The position numbers were made by a program, and so were the translations under genes. From Bradyrhizobium sp. AS23.2 (GTDB lineage Bacteria; Pseudomonadota; Alphaproteobacteria; Rhizobiales; Xanthobacteraceae), in assembly GCF_001908185.1 (NCBI RefSeq), contig NZ_LGHM01000099.1, positions 1-47,395 of the forward strand: a stretch of 47,395 nt of DNA, given 5' to 3'. Shown here one piece after another: positions 39,291 through 47,395 of the stretch. Each line of letters begins with the position of its first letter. Position 1 is the first letter of the stretch. A model generated the notes under the pieces. That model was not told the DNA's origin and made no database searches. It was given only the letters and a program-made list of their open reading frames with translations.

Positions 39291-40066
39291 CCTACTGCCC
39301 TTTGTCGTCCAACCTCGTAGGCCGCCACATGCGCGCGGGCGAGATCCAGCAGCGGCGTGTCGATACCCAGCGCACGGGCACGATTGGCCATATCGCCCAG
39401 GATATGCTCCGCCTCGGTGATCGAACCGCGCTCGATATCCCGCAGCATCGAGGCCTTAAGCGGAGAGTTCGGGGTCGTGAAGAGATTGCGGTCAAACTCG
39501 ATGAACGGCGCTCGTGGCTCAAAGCCCGAAGCCGTCGCGACGGCGCAGCATTCTCCGAACAGGCGGAAGATCGCCTCCTTGCCGTTAGGGACAGCCAGGA
39601 TGTCTCCGATGCTTGCGCGCATCAGGCAAGTGATGCCGGCGAGCGTGCTGAGCTGGACGAATTTCTCCCACATGTCATGCATGATGGTCTCGCTGGCGCG
39701 AGCATCGATATTGGCGCCTTGGAGCAGTGACCGGAGCGCAAGCGTGCGCTCACTCGACGAGCCGTTGATTTCGCCGAAGACGATCATTTGATTGGGCCAG
39801 AACTGAACGACTCGACCTTCCGCATCGAGCCCTGCGCTGATGTTCGCCAATCCGCCCAGGACCTGCGCCGCGCCGAACCGTGCAGTCAGGAGGTCGATAT
39901 GCCTCAACCCGTTGAGGATGGGCAGGATCATCGTGTTGGAGCCGACAGCCGGCGAAAACTGGCTCATCGCATCGCCGAGCGAATAGGACTTCACGCCGAC
40001 GAGCACGACGTCGAACAATTCCTTGAGATCGTTCGCCAGAAAAGCAATCTTCCGTTGAGGCTCGTT
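39287..40066 (-). pseudogene. Truncated ketopantoate reductase (PanE/ApbA-like), N-terminal domain missing
   Basis: The frame covers about 260 codons from just after an in-frame TAG at 40067-40069. It begins inside the family's nucleotide-binding domain ('FLANDLKELFDVVLVGVKSYSLGDAM') and continues through the complete C-terminal domain ('ILNGLRHIDLLTARFG', 'MWEKFVQLSTLAGITCLMRASIGDI'). The first 75 or so residues, including the GxGxxG NADPH loop, are missing and no ATG start is available; only a TTG at 40018. Instead of the missing part, the divergent P-loop kinase-like gene begins at 40085. I interpret this as a decayed gene cut by a rearrangement. A functional enzyme without the nucleotide loop is unlikely. 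Confidence 0.75.
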
Positions 40067-40084
40067 CTATGAAACCTTTTGTCC

Positions 40085-40624
40085 ATGCGCCGGATCATCG
40101 TCGTTGGCTCCCAGGGAAGCGGAAAGACGCACCTCTCCCGGAATCTCGGGCGAAAGCTCGGGCTGCCGGTGGTGCATCTCGACGTGCTCTACTGGCAGCC
40201 AGGCTGGAAGCCATCCGACAAGCCGAGCTTTCGGGCGCGCGTCGCCGAGGCAGTCGCGGGCGACGCATGGGTCGTCGACGGCAGCTTCTCAGGGCTGGCC
40301 TTCGATATCACGCTCGCGCGCGCGGATACTCTGGTCGTCATCGACCGCCCGCGCTGGCTCTGCCTGTGGCGCATTCTCTGGCGCTCAGCTTTCGATCGCG
40401 ACAAGGCCCGGCCTGATCTACCTGGGGGTTGTCCTGAACAATTCGACTGGAAATTGATGCGCGAAGCGTGGCGCTATGACACAGAGCGTGCGCCCCTCAT
40501 CGAGGCCGAGCGTGTGCAGTATGGCGCGGACGTCCCGGTCGTCCGCTTGAGGCGCGACCGGGACATCCAGGGTTTTCTGGATTCCGTTTCGGAGCACGGC
40601 GAGCGATCCGTCGCCGTGACGTGA
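40085..40624 (+). CDS. P-loop adenylate-kinase-like protein (FlaR / DNA topology modulation type)
   Basis: 179 residues. Walker A is 'GSQGSGKTHLSRNLG' at residues 8-22, followed by 'LGLPVVHLDVLYWQPGW', the phrase typical of FlaR-like adenylate kinase relatives, then 'WVVDGSFSGLAFDITLARADTLVVIDRPRWLCLWRILWR'. The physiological substrate is unknown. Start ATG 40085; a TTG two codons upstream is possible. No clear ribosome site is seen. It lies divergent to the truncated ketopantoate reductase remnant and convergent to the DUF1932 dehydrogenase. Confidence 0.8.
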   Translation: MRRIIVVGSQGSGKTHLSRNLGRKLGLPVVHLDVLYWQPGWKPSDKPSFRARVAEAVAGDAWVVDGSFSGLAFDITLARADTLVVIDRPRWLCLWRILWRSAFDRDKARPDLPGGCPEQFDWKLMREAWRYDTERAPLIEAERVQYGADVPVVRLRRDRDIQGFLDSVSEHGERSVAVT

Positions 40625-40633
40625 GGCGAATGA

Positions 40634-41491
40634 TTAGGACCTTTTCTGCGCACTTTTTTCCGCGAACGCCTTCAGCAGCGCCGCATCCACCGCCTCGCCT
40701 TTCGCGTCCGCGGCGAGGTGCTCGAACCAGCGCGCAAAACCCTCGTAGATCTGGCTGGCGGGATGATCGGGGCCGAGGAAGCCTGAAATCTCCCGCATCT
40801 CCGCGACCCAGCGATAGGCCTTCGGGATCATGTCCGGCAGAGCGACTTCGAGCCGCGCCAGGATCGCCGGCTGGCTCAGCGCGAGCTCGTCGCGCAGCGC
40901 ATCGACCGCACCCGCCTTCGTTGCCGCGACCACCATGGCCGAGCCGATGCCCGCGAGGCCCTTGACGATACCGGCGTAGGACATCTTTAGCGCGGACGCC
41001 GCGCCTACAGGCCCCTCGACGATGCGCACGTCGAGGCCGAGATCTCTGAGCACCGCGACATCCCTGGCGTGCGCGCCCGACATGTAGAAGGCCGGGCTCT
41101 TGCCGCCGGGCTGCGGCGGGAAGCCGATGATGCCGGCATCGACGAACGGCGCCCGCGCCGAGCCGATGATCTGCTCGATCCGCATCACGGTGTCGACATT
41201 GACGGCGTTGCAATCAACGACGACCGGCTTCTTCTCGCGCCTGACGATCAGCGCCGCCAGGCGTTCAGCAAGTGCAATGGCCTCGCCCGGCGGCACGATC
41301 GAGAGGATGATGTCGGCCTCCGCGATCGCGTCGTCCTCGGCGCCAACCATGCCGGCATCGGCGGCACGCTTCAGCGTCGCTTCGCTCCGTCCCTTCAACG
41401 ACGTCAGCACGCGCGCGCCGTTCTCACTGAGGCGGCGGGCCACAGCGCTGCCCATGGCGCCGGGCGCAAGGATCGCAATGGTCTTGGACAT
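40634..41491 (-). CDS. NAD(P)-dependent dehydrogenase of the 6-phosphogluconate/3-hydroxyisobutyrate type with DUF1932 C-terminus
   Basis: 285 residues. The Rossmann start 'IAILAPGAMGSAVARRLSENGARVLTS' (residues 5-31) is followed by 'ADIILSIVPPGEAIALAERLA', then 'DCNAVNVDT' and 'FVDAGIIGFPPQPGGKSPAFYMSG', and the C-terminal 'GAASALKMSYAGIVKGLAGIGSAMV' with the conserved Lys of beta-hydroxyacid dehydrogenases. The last part is the DUF1932 helical domain. The substrate is probably a small hydroxyacid. ATG at 41491; the frame is open to 41581 with no better start. Confidence 0.85.
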   Translation of the reverse strand: MSKTIAILAPGAMGSAVARRLSENGARVLTSLKGRSEATLKRAADAGMVGAEDDAIAEADIILSIVPPGEAIALAERLAALIVRREKKPVVVDCNAVNVDTVMRIEQIIGSARAPFVDAGIIGFPPQPGGKSPAFYMSGAHARDVAVLRDLGLDVRIVEGPVGAASALKMSYAGIVKGLAGIGSAMVVAATKAGAVDALRDELALSQPAILARLEVALPDMIPKAYRWVAEMREISGFLGPDHPASQIYEGFARWFEHLAADAKGEAVDAALLKAFAEKSAQKRS

Positions 41492-41598
41492 TGTGCACTC
41501 CAGTTCGACGTCGGCGCGCCGCGCCAGGCCTGCGACCGGAATGATAGCAGAAGATGCGAACGCCCGCGTGAATACGGCCACCCCGCGCGGGAATGGCC

Positions 41599-42369
41599 CT
41601 ACTCCACCTTCGCAGGCTCGGGCTTGAGCGAGGAGGCATTGGCGATTCGCGCGGCATTTGCCATGCCCGCGAGCGCCGCGGCCTTCTTCGGGTCAGGCGC
41701 TGAGCCCGGCTGCACCACGCCGGCCGACATGATCAGCGTCGCGGCATCCTCGGCGCTGAGGTCAACCTCGATGATCTTGCTCTTGGGCACGTAGAAGAAG
41801 AAGCCGGTGGTCGGGTTCGGCGAGCACGGCAGGAACACCGAGACATGCTCCTCCTGCCCCGGCAGGCTGCGGGCGATGTCCTCGCTCGGTGCCTGGGAGA
41901 TCAACACGATCGACCACATGCCCGGCGAGGGAAACTCAACCAGGCCGACTTTCCGGAAGCTCGAGCCCTTGCCCGAGAACAGCGTCTCGAACACCTGCTT
42001 CAGGCCGCGGTAGATGGCGCGAACGGCCGGGATCCGGCCGAGGAAGGTCTCGCCGACGTCGACCAGCGTCCGGCCGATCAAGTTGGCGGCGAGGAAGCCG
42101 ACCAGTGTCAGCGAGAAAAATGCGACAATGAGTCCCCAGCCGGGAACGCCGTATGGCAAGTAGGTTTCGGGCCGATAGGCCAGCGGCACGAATGGCCGCA
42201 CCACGCCATCGACCCAGGTGACGAACCACCAGACCAGATACAGGGTGATCGCGATCGGCCCCGTCACGACGAGGCCGGTCAGGAAATAATTGCGGAAGCG
42301 GCCCATTAGGCCGGTATGCGGTTCCGGCGCGGGATCAAGGGGCGCTGGCGCGTCGTCGCGGGTGGTCAT
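41599..42369 (-). CDS. DUF502 membrane protein
   Basis: 256 residues. Two membrane helices lie at about residues 28-50 and 75-100 ('YFLTGLVVTGPIAITLYLVWWFV' and 'GVPGWGLIVAFFSLTLVGFLAANLIG'). Between and after them are 'GRIPAVRAIYRGLKQVFETL' and 'PCSPNPTTGFFFYVPKSKIIEVDLSAEDAATLIMSAG', the marks of DUF502. The last 25 residues are an Ala/Pro-rich tail. Plant relatives (LCV/COV1) affect vascular patterning; the bacterial role is unknown. Start MTTRDD at 42369. The frame is open to 42393. Confidence 0.9.
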   Translation of the reverse strand: MTTRDDAPAPLDPAPEPHTGLMGRFRNYFLTGLVVTGPIAITLYLVWWFVTWVDGVVRPFVPLAYRPETYLPYGVPGWGLIVAFFSLTLVGFLAANLIGRTLVDVGETFLGRIPAVRAIYRGLKQVFETLFSGKGSSFRKVGLVEFPSPGMWSIVLISQAPSEDIARSLPGQEEHVSVFLPCSPNPTTGFFFYVPKSKIIEVDLSAEDAATLIMSAGVVQPGSAPDPKKAAALAGMANAARIANASSLKPEPAKVE

Positions 42370-42475
42370 TCGGGTTCCAGGTCGGTCGCTCAAATCAAGC
42401 TAGGGCCTTCTAGCAGGTTTTGGAAGACCACGAAGCGGCGGGCGACTTAATCCCTTTGGGCCTGATCCCTTCTGC

Positions 42476-44302
<1,827 letters not shown>

Positions 44303-44522
44303 ACGGACCACTCTCCCCCAAATCGTCGAAAAATCGCCTAAACGACACGCTCGGCTTTTAGCGAAGTTCCCAAGGAACCAGGTACTCAATAATTATTGCT
44401 GATTGAGACAGCACCAGTTCGCACCAGGCCTCGACTGCGTCGAATTGGCCGGCCTTAAACCGCGCGAATTAACTTGTTGTCAACTGGTTTGACCAACCAT
44501 TCCCGTTCAGGAGTGTAAGGTC

Positions 44523-44741
44523 ATGAAGAGCTCGTCCGACCGCAAAGGTCTGTCATCGATGTCTGTGCGCGCCAGCGAGACCACGGGCACGCGCCTTGCG
44601 CATTGGCCGCCGCCTCAGCGCGGCAAGGAAAGCAAGCCTGTCTTCGTGAAGCACCAGGCCGGCGAGCCGGCGAAACGCGCCAAGCCGCGCGGCTGGCGTC
44701 TGACACGCGCGATCTTCTCGGAATTCTCCGACGACGAATAG
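44523..44741 (+). CDS. Small basic hypothetical protein
   Basis: 72 residues, Lys/Arg-rich and without Cys or hydrophobic helix: 'MKSSSDRKGLSSMSVRASE...GKESKPVFVKHQAGEPAKRAKPRGWRLTRAIFSEFSDDE'. An AGGAG nine bases before the ATG supports translation. It lies on the opposite strand to its glmS and glmU neighbours. I recognise no family; the frame could be spurious, but the ribosome site and the acidic end after a basic body look like a real small protein. Confidence 0.5.
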   Translation: MKSSSDRKGLSSMSVRASETTGTRLAHWPPPQRGKESKPVFVKHQAGEPAKRAKPRGWRLTRAIFSEFSDDE

Positions 44742-44874
44742 CGCCGGCCGACGATGCCTCATCGCGCCAAGACAGTGGAGGTCCGCTGCTTACAACACGT
44801 CGACTTCTGGCGATCGCCTCCGTGACGTGCAGGCGGCCCTCAGCACGGCACAGAGGCATTGGCCCGGCGTTCCC

Positions 44875-45240
44875 TTACGGGAAATGCCTGGTGGCAGAAG
44901 CTGAGCCGAGATTTCCGCCGCTGCCCACTGCGGTCACCGTCCACTGATAGTCGTGCCCCCCTGGCGGAGGGCTGGGCGGCGAGTAGTTGGATTGACCGAG
45001 AGCGCCACAGACGACCGAGCTTTGTCCCTTGTAGACGACGGTCCCTCCACCATGATTGTAGTCTGTTTTCTGGAGATCGACCATGCGGAATACAAGCGTG
45101 GTCGTGCCCTTTGGAACGCCACTTATCGAGAAGACTGGAGAGCTCAAGCCGCACCATTTGAATGACAGCGAGAACGCTGACGCGTTGGCGGTACTCGCGA
45201 CAAGCAGGCCCATCGCGCAAACAATCAAACGAAAACGCAT
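44875..45240 (-). CDS. Exported PEBP (YbhB/YbcL-like) protein
   Basis: 121 residues from the ATG at 45240, with GGGGA seven bases before it. The signal peptide is MRFRLIVCAMGLLVASTANASA. The mature domain shows the phosphatidylethanolamine-binding protein course: 'SPVFSISGVPKGTTTLVFRMVDLQ', 'HGGGTVVYKG' and 'YSPPSPPPGGHDYQWTVTAVG', where P-P-P-x-G-H-x-Y is the ligand site. It is shorter than typical YbhB proteins. The base composition is lower in GC than its neighbours, which suggests acquisition. The frame extends to 45381, but that part is not like an exported protein N-terminus. Confidence 0.7.
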   Translation of the reverse strand: MRFRLIVCAMGLLVASTANASAFSLSFKWCGLSSPVFSISGVPKGTTTLVFRMVDLQKTDYNHGGGTVVYKGQSSVVCGALGQSNYSPPSPPPGGHDYQWTVTAVGSGGNLGSASATRHFP

Positions 45241-45447
45241 TCTATTTCCCCTGCAAAATTCATGAAGTGTCAGGGCAACCAATGTTCCTAATGGGAGCGA
45301 ACATACACATGCCGCTCGACCGATCAACGATTTGCACCGCCAATTCTGGCGCGGCAAGGAATTCCAGTCGGCGTAATCCATCCGTCGGGATTGGCGGTCA
45401 CGCTGGACAAGCCGCGCTCCACGGAAACCGACGACAAGTAGCGCCGC

Positions 45448-46806
45448 TTATTTCTCCGGCTTCTTGCCGCCGCCCGTCTTCATCTCGCGATAGCGTGTAG
45501 CGCCGCCTTCGCGGATGGTCTGCTGGTTGCGCTCCAGCGCCATCGCGTCGTCGGGCACGTCGCGCGTGATCACCGAACCCGAGCCGATATAGGCGCCGTT
45601 GCCGATCTTCACCGGCGCGACCAGCGAGGAGTTGGTGCCGACGAAGGCGCCCTGCCCGATCACCGTCTTGTGCTTCTTGAAGCCGTCGTAGTTGCAGGTG
45701 ATGGTGCCGGCGCCGATGTTGGAATTGGCGCCGACGGTGGCATCGCCGATGTAGGAGAGATGGTTGACCTTGACGCCGGCCTCCAGCGTCGCCGCCTTGG
45801 TCTCCACGAAATTGCCGATGCGCGCGCCGTCGCCGAGCGAGGTGCCGGGACGCAGCCGCGCATAGGGGCCGATCGAGACGTTCCTGCCGAGCGTGGTCTG
45901 CACGATGTGCGAAAAGGAATGGATCACGGCGCCGTCGGCGATCGACACGCCGGGTCCGATCACGACGAAGGGCTCGATGGTGACATCCTTGCCGAACACG
46001 GTGTCGGCCGCGAGATAAACGGTCTCAGGTGCGATCAGCGTGACGCCGGCTTCCATCGCCGCCTTGCGCAAACGCGTCTGCATCACGGCTTCGGCCTCCG
46101 CGAGTTGCGCCTTGGTGTTGATGCCGCGCACCTCGTCCTCGCTCGTCTCGATCACCACGGACTCCCATCCCTTTTCGCGGACGATGTGGACTGCGTCCGT
46201 CAGATAATATTCACCCTTGGAATTGGCATTGCCGATTTGCCCGAGAATTTCGAGCGCGCGGCGCCCGTCGATCGCCATCACGCCGGCGTTGCACAGATCG
46301 ATCTTGCGCTCCGCCTCGCTGGCGTCGGCCTGCTCGCGGATCGCGACCAGGCGCTCGCCCTCGACGATGAAGCGGCCGTAGCCGGTAGGATCGGCGGCGC
46401 GAAAACCGAGCGCGGCGATCGCGGCGCCCTTCGCGAGCGGCGCGCGCAGCCGGGCAAAGGTCTCGGCCGAAATCAGCGGCGTGTCGCCGAATGCGATCAG
46501 GAGATCGTCCGCGCCGCGCGCGATTGCCTCGCGCGCCGCCAGCACCGCATGCGCGGTGCCGAGCCGTTCCGCCTGCACGAAGGTGAGCGCGTCGGGGCGG
46601 ATGCGCCTGGCCTCATCCGCGACCGCCTGATGGTCAGGGCCGATCACGACGGCGAGCGAGGTGCCGGCTCCCTTCGGCGCGGCCGCAAGCACGTGGGCGA
46701 GCAGCGTCTGGCTTGCGACGGGATGCAGCACTTTCGGCAGGCTCGATCGCATGCGCGTGCCTTCGCCGGCGGCGAGCACGATCGTGAGGCTTGAGCGGGC
46801 GGTCAT
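45448..46806 (-). CDS. glmU: Bifunctional UDP-GlcNAc pyrophosphorylase / glucosamine-1-phosphate acetyltransferase GlmU
   Basis: 452 residues. The N-terminal uridylyltransferase carries 'LAAGEGTRMRSSLPKVLHPV' (residues 10-29), 'AERLGTAHAV' and 'GDTPLI'. The C-terminal left-handed beta helix has many hexapeptide turns and the acetyltransferase marks 'KAATLEAGVKVNHLSYIGDATVG' and 'GAGTITCNYDG' (acetyl-CoA site). It makes UDP-N-acetylglucosamine. The ATG at 46806 fits the family N-terminus; the frame is open to 46914. glmS follows after two unrelated small genes. Confidence 0.97.
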   Translation of the reverse strand: MTARSSLTIVLAAGEGTRMRSSLPKVLHPVASQTLLAHVLAAAPKGAGTSLAVVIGPDHQAVADEARRIRPDALTFVQAERLGTAHAVLAAREAIARGADDLLIAFGDTPLISAETFARLRAPLAKGAAIAALGFRAADPTGYGRFIVEGERLVAIREQADASEAERKIDLCNAGVMAIDGRRALEILGQIGNANSKGEYYLTDAVHIVREKGWESVVIETSEDEVRGINTKAQLAEAEAVMQTRLRKAAMEAGVTLIAPETVYLAADTVFGKDVTIEPFVVIGPGVSIADGAVIHSFSHIVQTTLGRNVSIGPYARLRPGTSLGDGARIGNFVETKAATLEAGVKVNHLSYIGDATVGANSNIGAGTITCNYDGFKKHKTVIGQGAFVGTNSSLVAPVKIGNGAYIGSGSVITRDVPDDAMALERNQQTIREGGATRYREMKTGGGKKPEK

Positions 46807-46977
46807 CAATATCCTGTACGGCCGAATCGATTGCGCGGCAGGCGGCAGGCCGCCCTCGTGAGCTTGCCGCCTTGCTACCCCCGCAAACGCCCGGAATTCA
46901 AGTGCGGCCCGCATTTCCTGTTAATGTTCCCTGATTGATTCGGGGAAGCGGTCCAGGGGGCTGGGCACTAAACGTTC

Positions 46978-47395
46978 ATGGCAAAGGATTCCGACCCACT
47001 GGCGGATGCCTTCGGCGCCAAGGAGACCGGCGGGCTGTTCTCCGGACTTTTGGCCGAGGAAAACGCGTCCGGCCGCCGCCTGATGTGGCGGCTGGGCTCG
47101 TGGGGCGTGGCCGCCGTCGGCGCCGTCGTGGTGGCCGTGATGGCCAACCAGGCCCAGCTCGGCTGGCGCCGCGACCAGGTCGCCTCGGCCGATCTGTCGC
47201 GCCAGGCCGACCGGCTCCAGATGCTGACGAAGGAGAGCCAGAACGAGGCCCGCCGGCTCGCTTCCGCCATCGAGACACTGAACACCGATCGCGACCGGCT
47301 CTATTCGCGCGTCACCGTGCTGGAGCAAGGGCTCGATTCCGTCACCGGCGCCGTCGCCAGGCAGACCGCCACGCCGCCGCAGGCCGCAAAGCCGC
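46978..47395 (+). CDS. Membrane-anchored coiled-coil protein, 3' end outside the window
   Basis: At least 139 residues, open to the window end. MAKDSDPLADAFGAKETGGLFSGLLAEE is a soluble N-terminus, followed by a single membrane helix (WGVAAVGAVVVAVMANQAQ, about residues 42-60) and then a coiled-coil region with regular heptads up to about residue 125 (LSRQADRLQMLTKESQNEARRLASAIETLNTDRDRLYSRVTVLEQGL), ending in a Pro/Thr/Ala linker. I do not recognise the family; a C-terminal domain beyond the window (for example a peptidoglycan-binding domain) would decide it. Confidence 0.7.
   Translation, partial: MAKDSDPLADAFGAKETGGLFSGLLAEENASGRRLMWRLGSWGVAAVGAVVVAVMANQAQLGWRRDQVASADLSRQADRLQMLTKESQNEARRLASAIETLNTDRDRLYSRVTVLEQGLDSVTGAVARQTATPPQAAKP

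Overview
The window is high-GC alphaproteobacterial DNA, most likely Bradyrhizobium or a close relative. This rests on gene content: an Arg/Ala-rich proteome, the nitrate-assimilation set NasT-NasS / nitrite transporter / NirA, phosphatidylcholine synthase (Pcs), a phasin, an IalB-family protein, the mfd-sdhE/recG block, and several families of short palindromic intergenic repeats of the kind common in Bradyrhizobium genomes. It looks like ordinary chromosome. I see no prophage, integrase, transposase, CRISPR array, tRNA or rRNA.

Layout. 1-1.0 kb: two small cell-envelope or exported proteins. 1.07-5.0 kb: a divergent pair of small-molecule operons, a cupin plus RraA-like aldolase (minus strand) facing the 5-oxoprolinase operon pxpB-pxpC-pxpA (plus strand), with a perfect 7+7 palindrome between them. 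5.1-5.6 kb: an unlisted 50-residue membrane protein with a Pho-box-like site upstream. 5.6-12 kb: nitrate/nitrite assimilation, read right to left as nasT-nasS, a structured 350-base spacer, a formate/nitrite-type channel, ferredoxin-type nitrite reductase nirA, and a translationally coupled Fe-S/FAD/NADPH reductase that is probably its electron donor. 12.2-14.3 kb: a Zn-ribbon mini-protein, a phasin and a Crp-like regulator, followed by about 0.9 kb without a recognisable gene. 15.2-18.4 kb: rimO, an orphan immunity-like protein and a membrane protein.

18.4-19.8 kb holds the most interesting signal. A 29-codon reading frame with 12 arginine codons, ending in four in a row, lies just after a sigma-70-like promoter. 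An intrinsic terminator follows, and then an acetylornithine-type aminotransferase. This has the layout of a ribosome-mediated arginine attenuator.

20-31 kb: quinone reductase, pcs-terC, a UbiH-type hydroxylase, an AEC transporter, hspQ, an IalB-like protein, a peptide-binding protein, and two degenerate enzyme homologues: an acyl-CoA-synthetase-like protein without its ATP loop and a GGDEF-like protein without its motif. 31.4-39.3 kb: a GMC oxidoreductase, then mfd-sdhE facing recG. 39.3-42.4 kb: an N-terminally truncated ketopantoate reductase relic, a P-loop kinase-like protein, a DUF1932 dehydrogenase and a DUF502 membrane protein. 42.5-46.8 kb: glmS and glmU (UDP-GlcNAc synthesis), separated by two small genes. 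The window ends inside a membrane/coiled-coil protein.

All calls come from reading the sequence. No database search or folding calculation was run. Organism identity and most family names rest on recalled family signatures.
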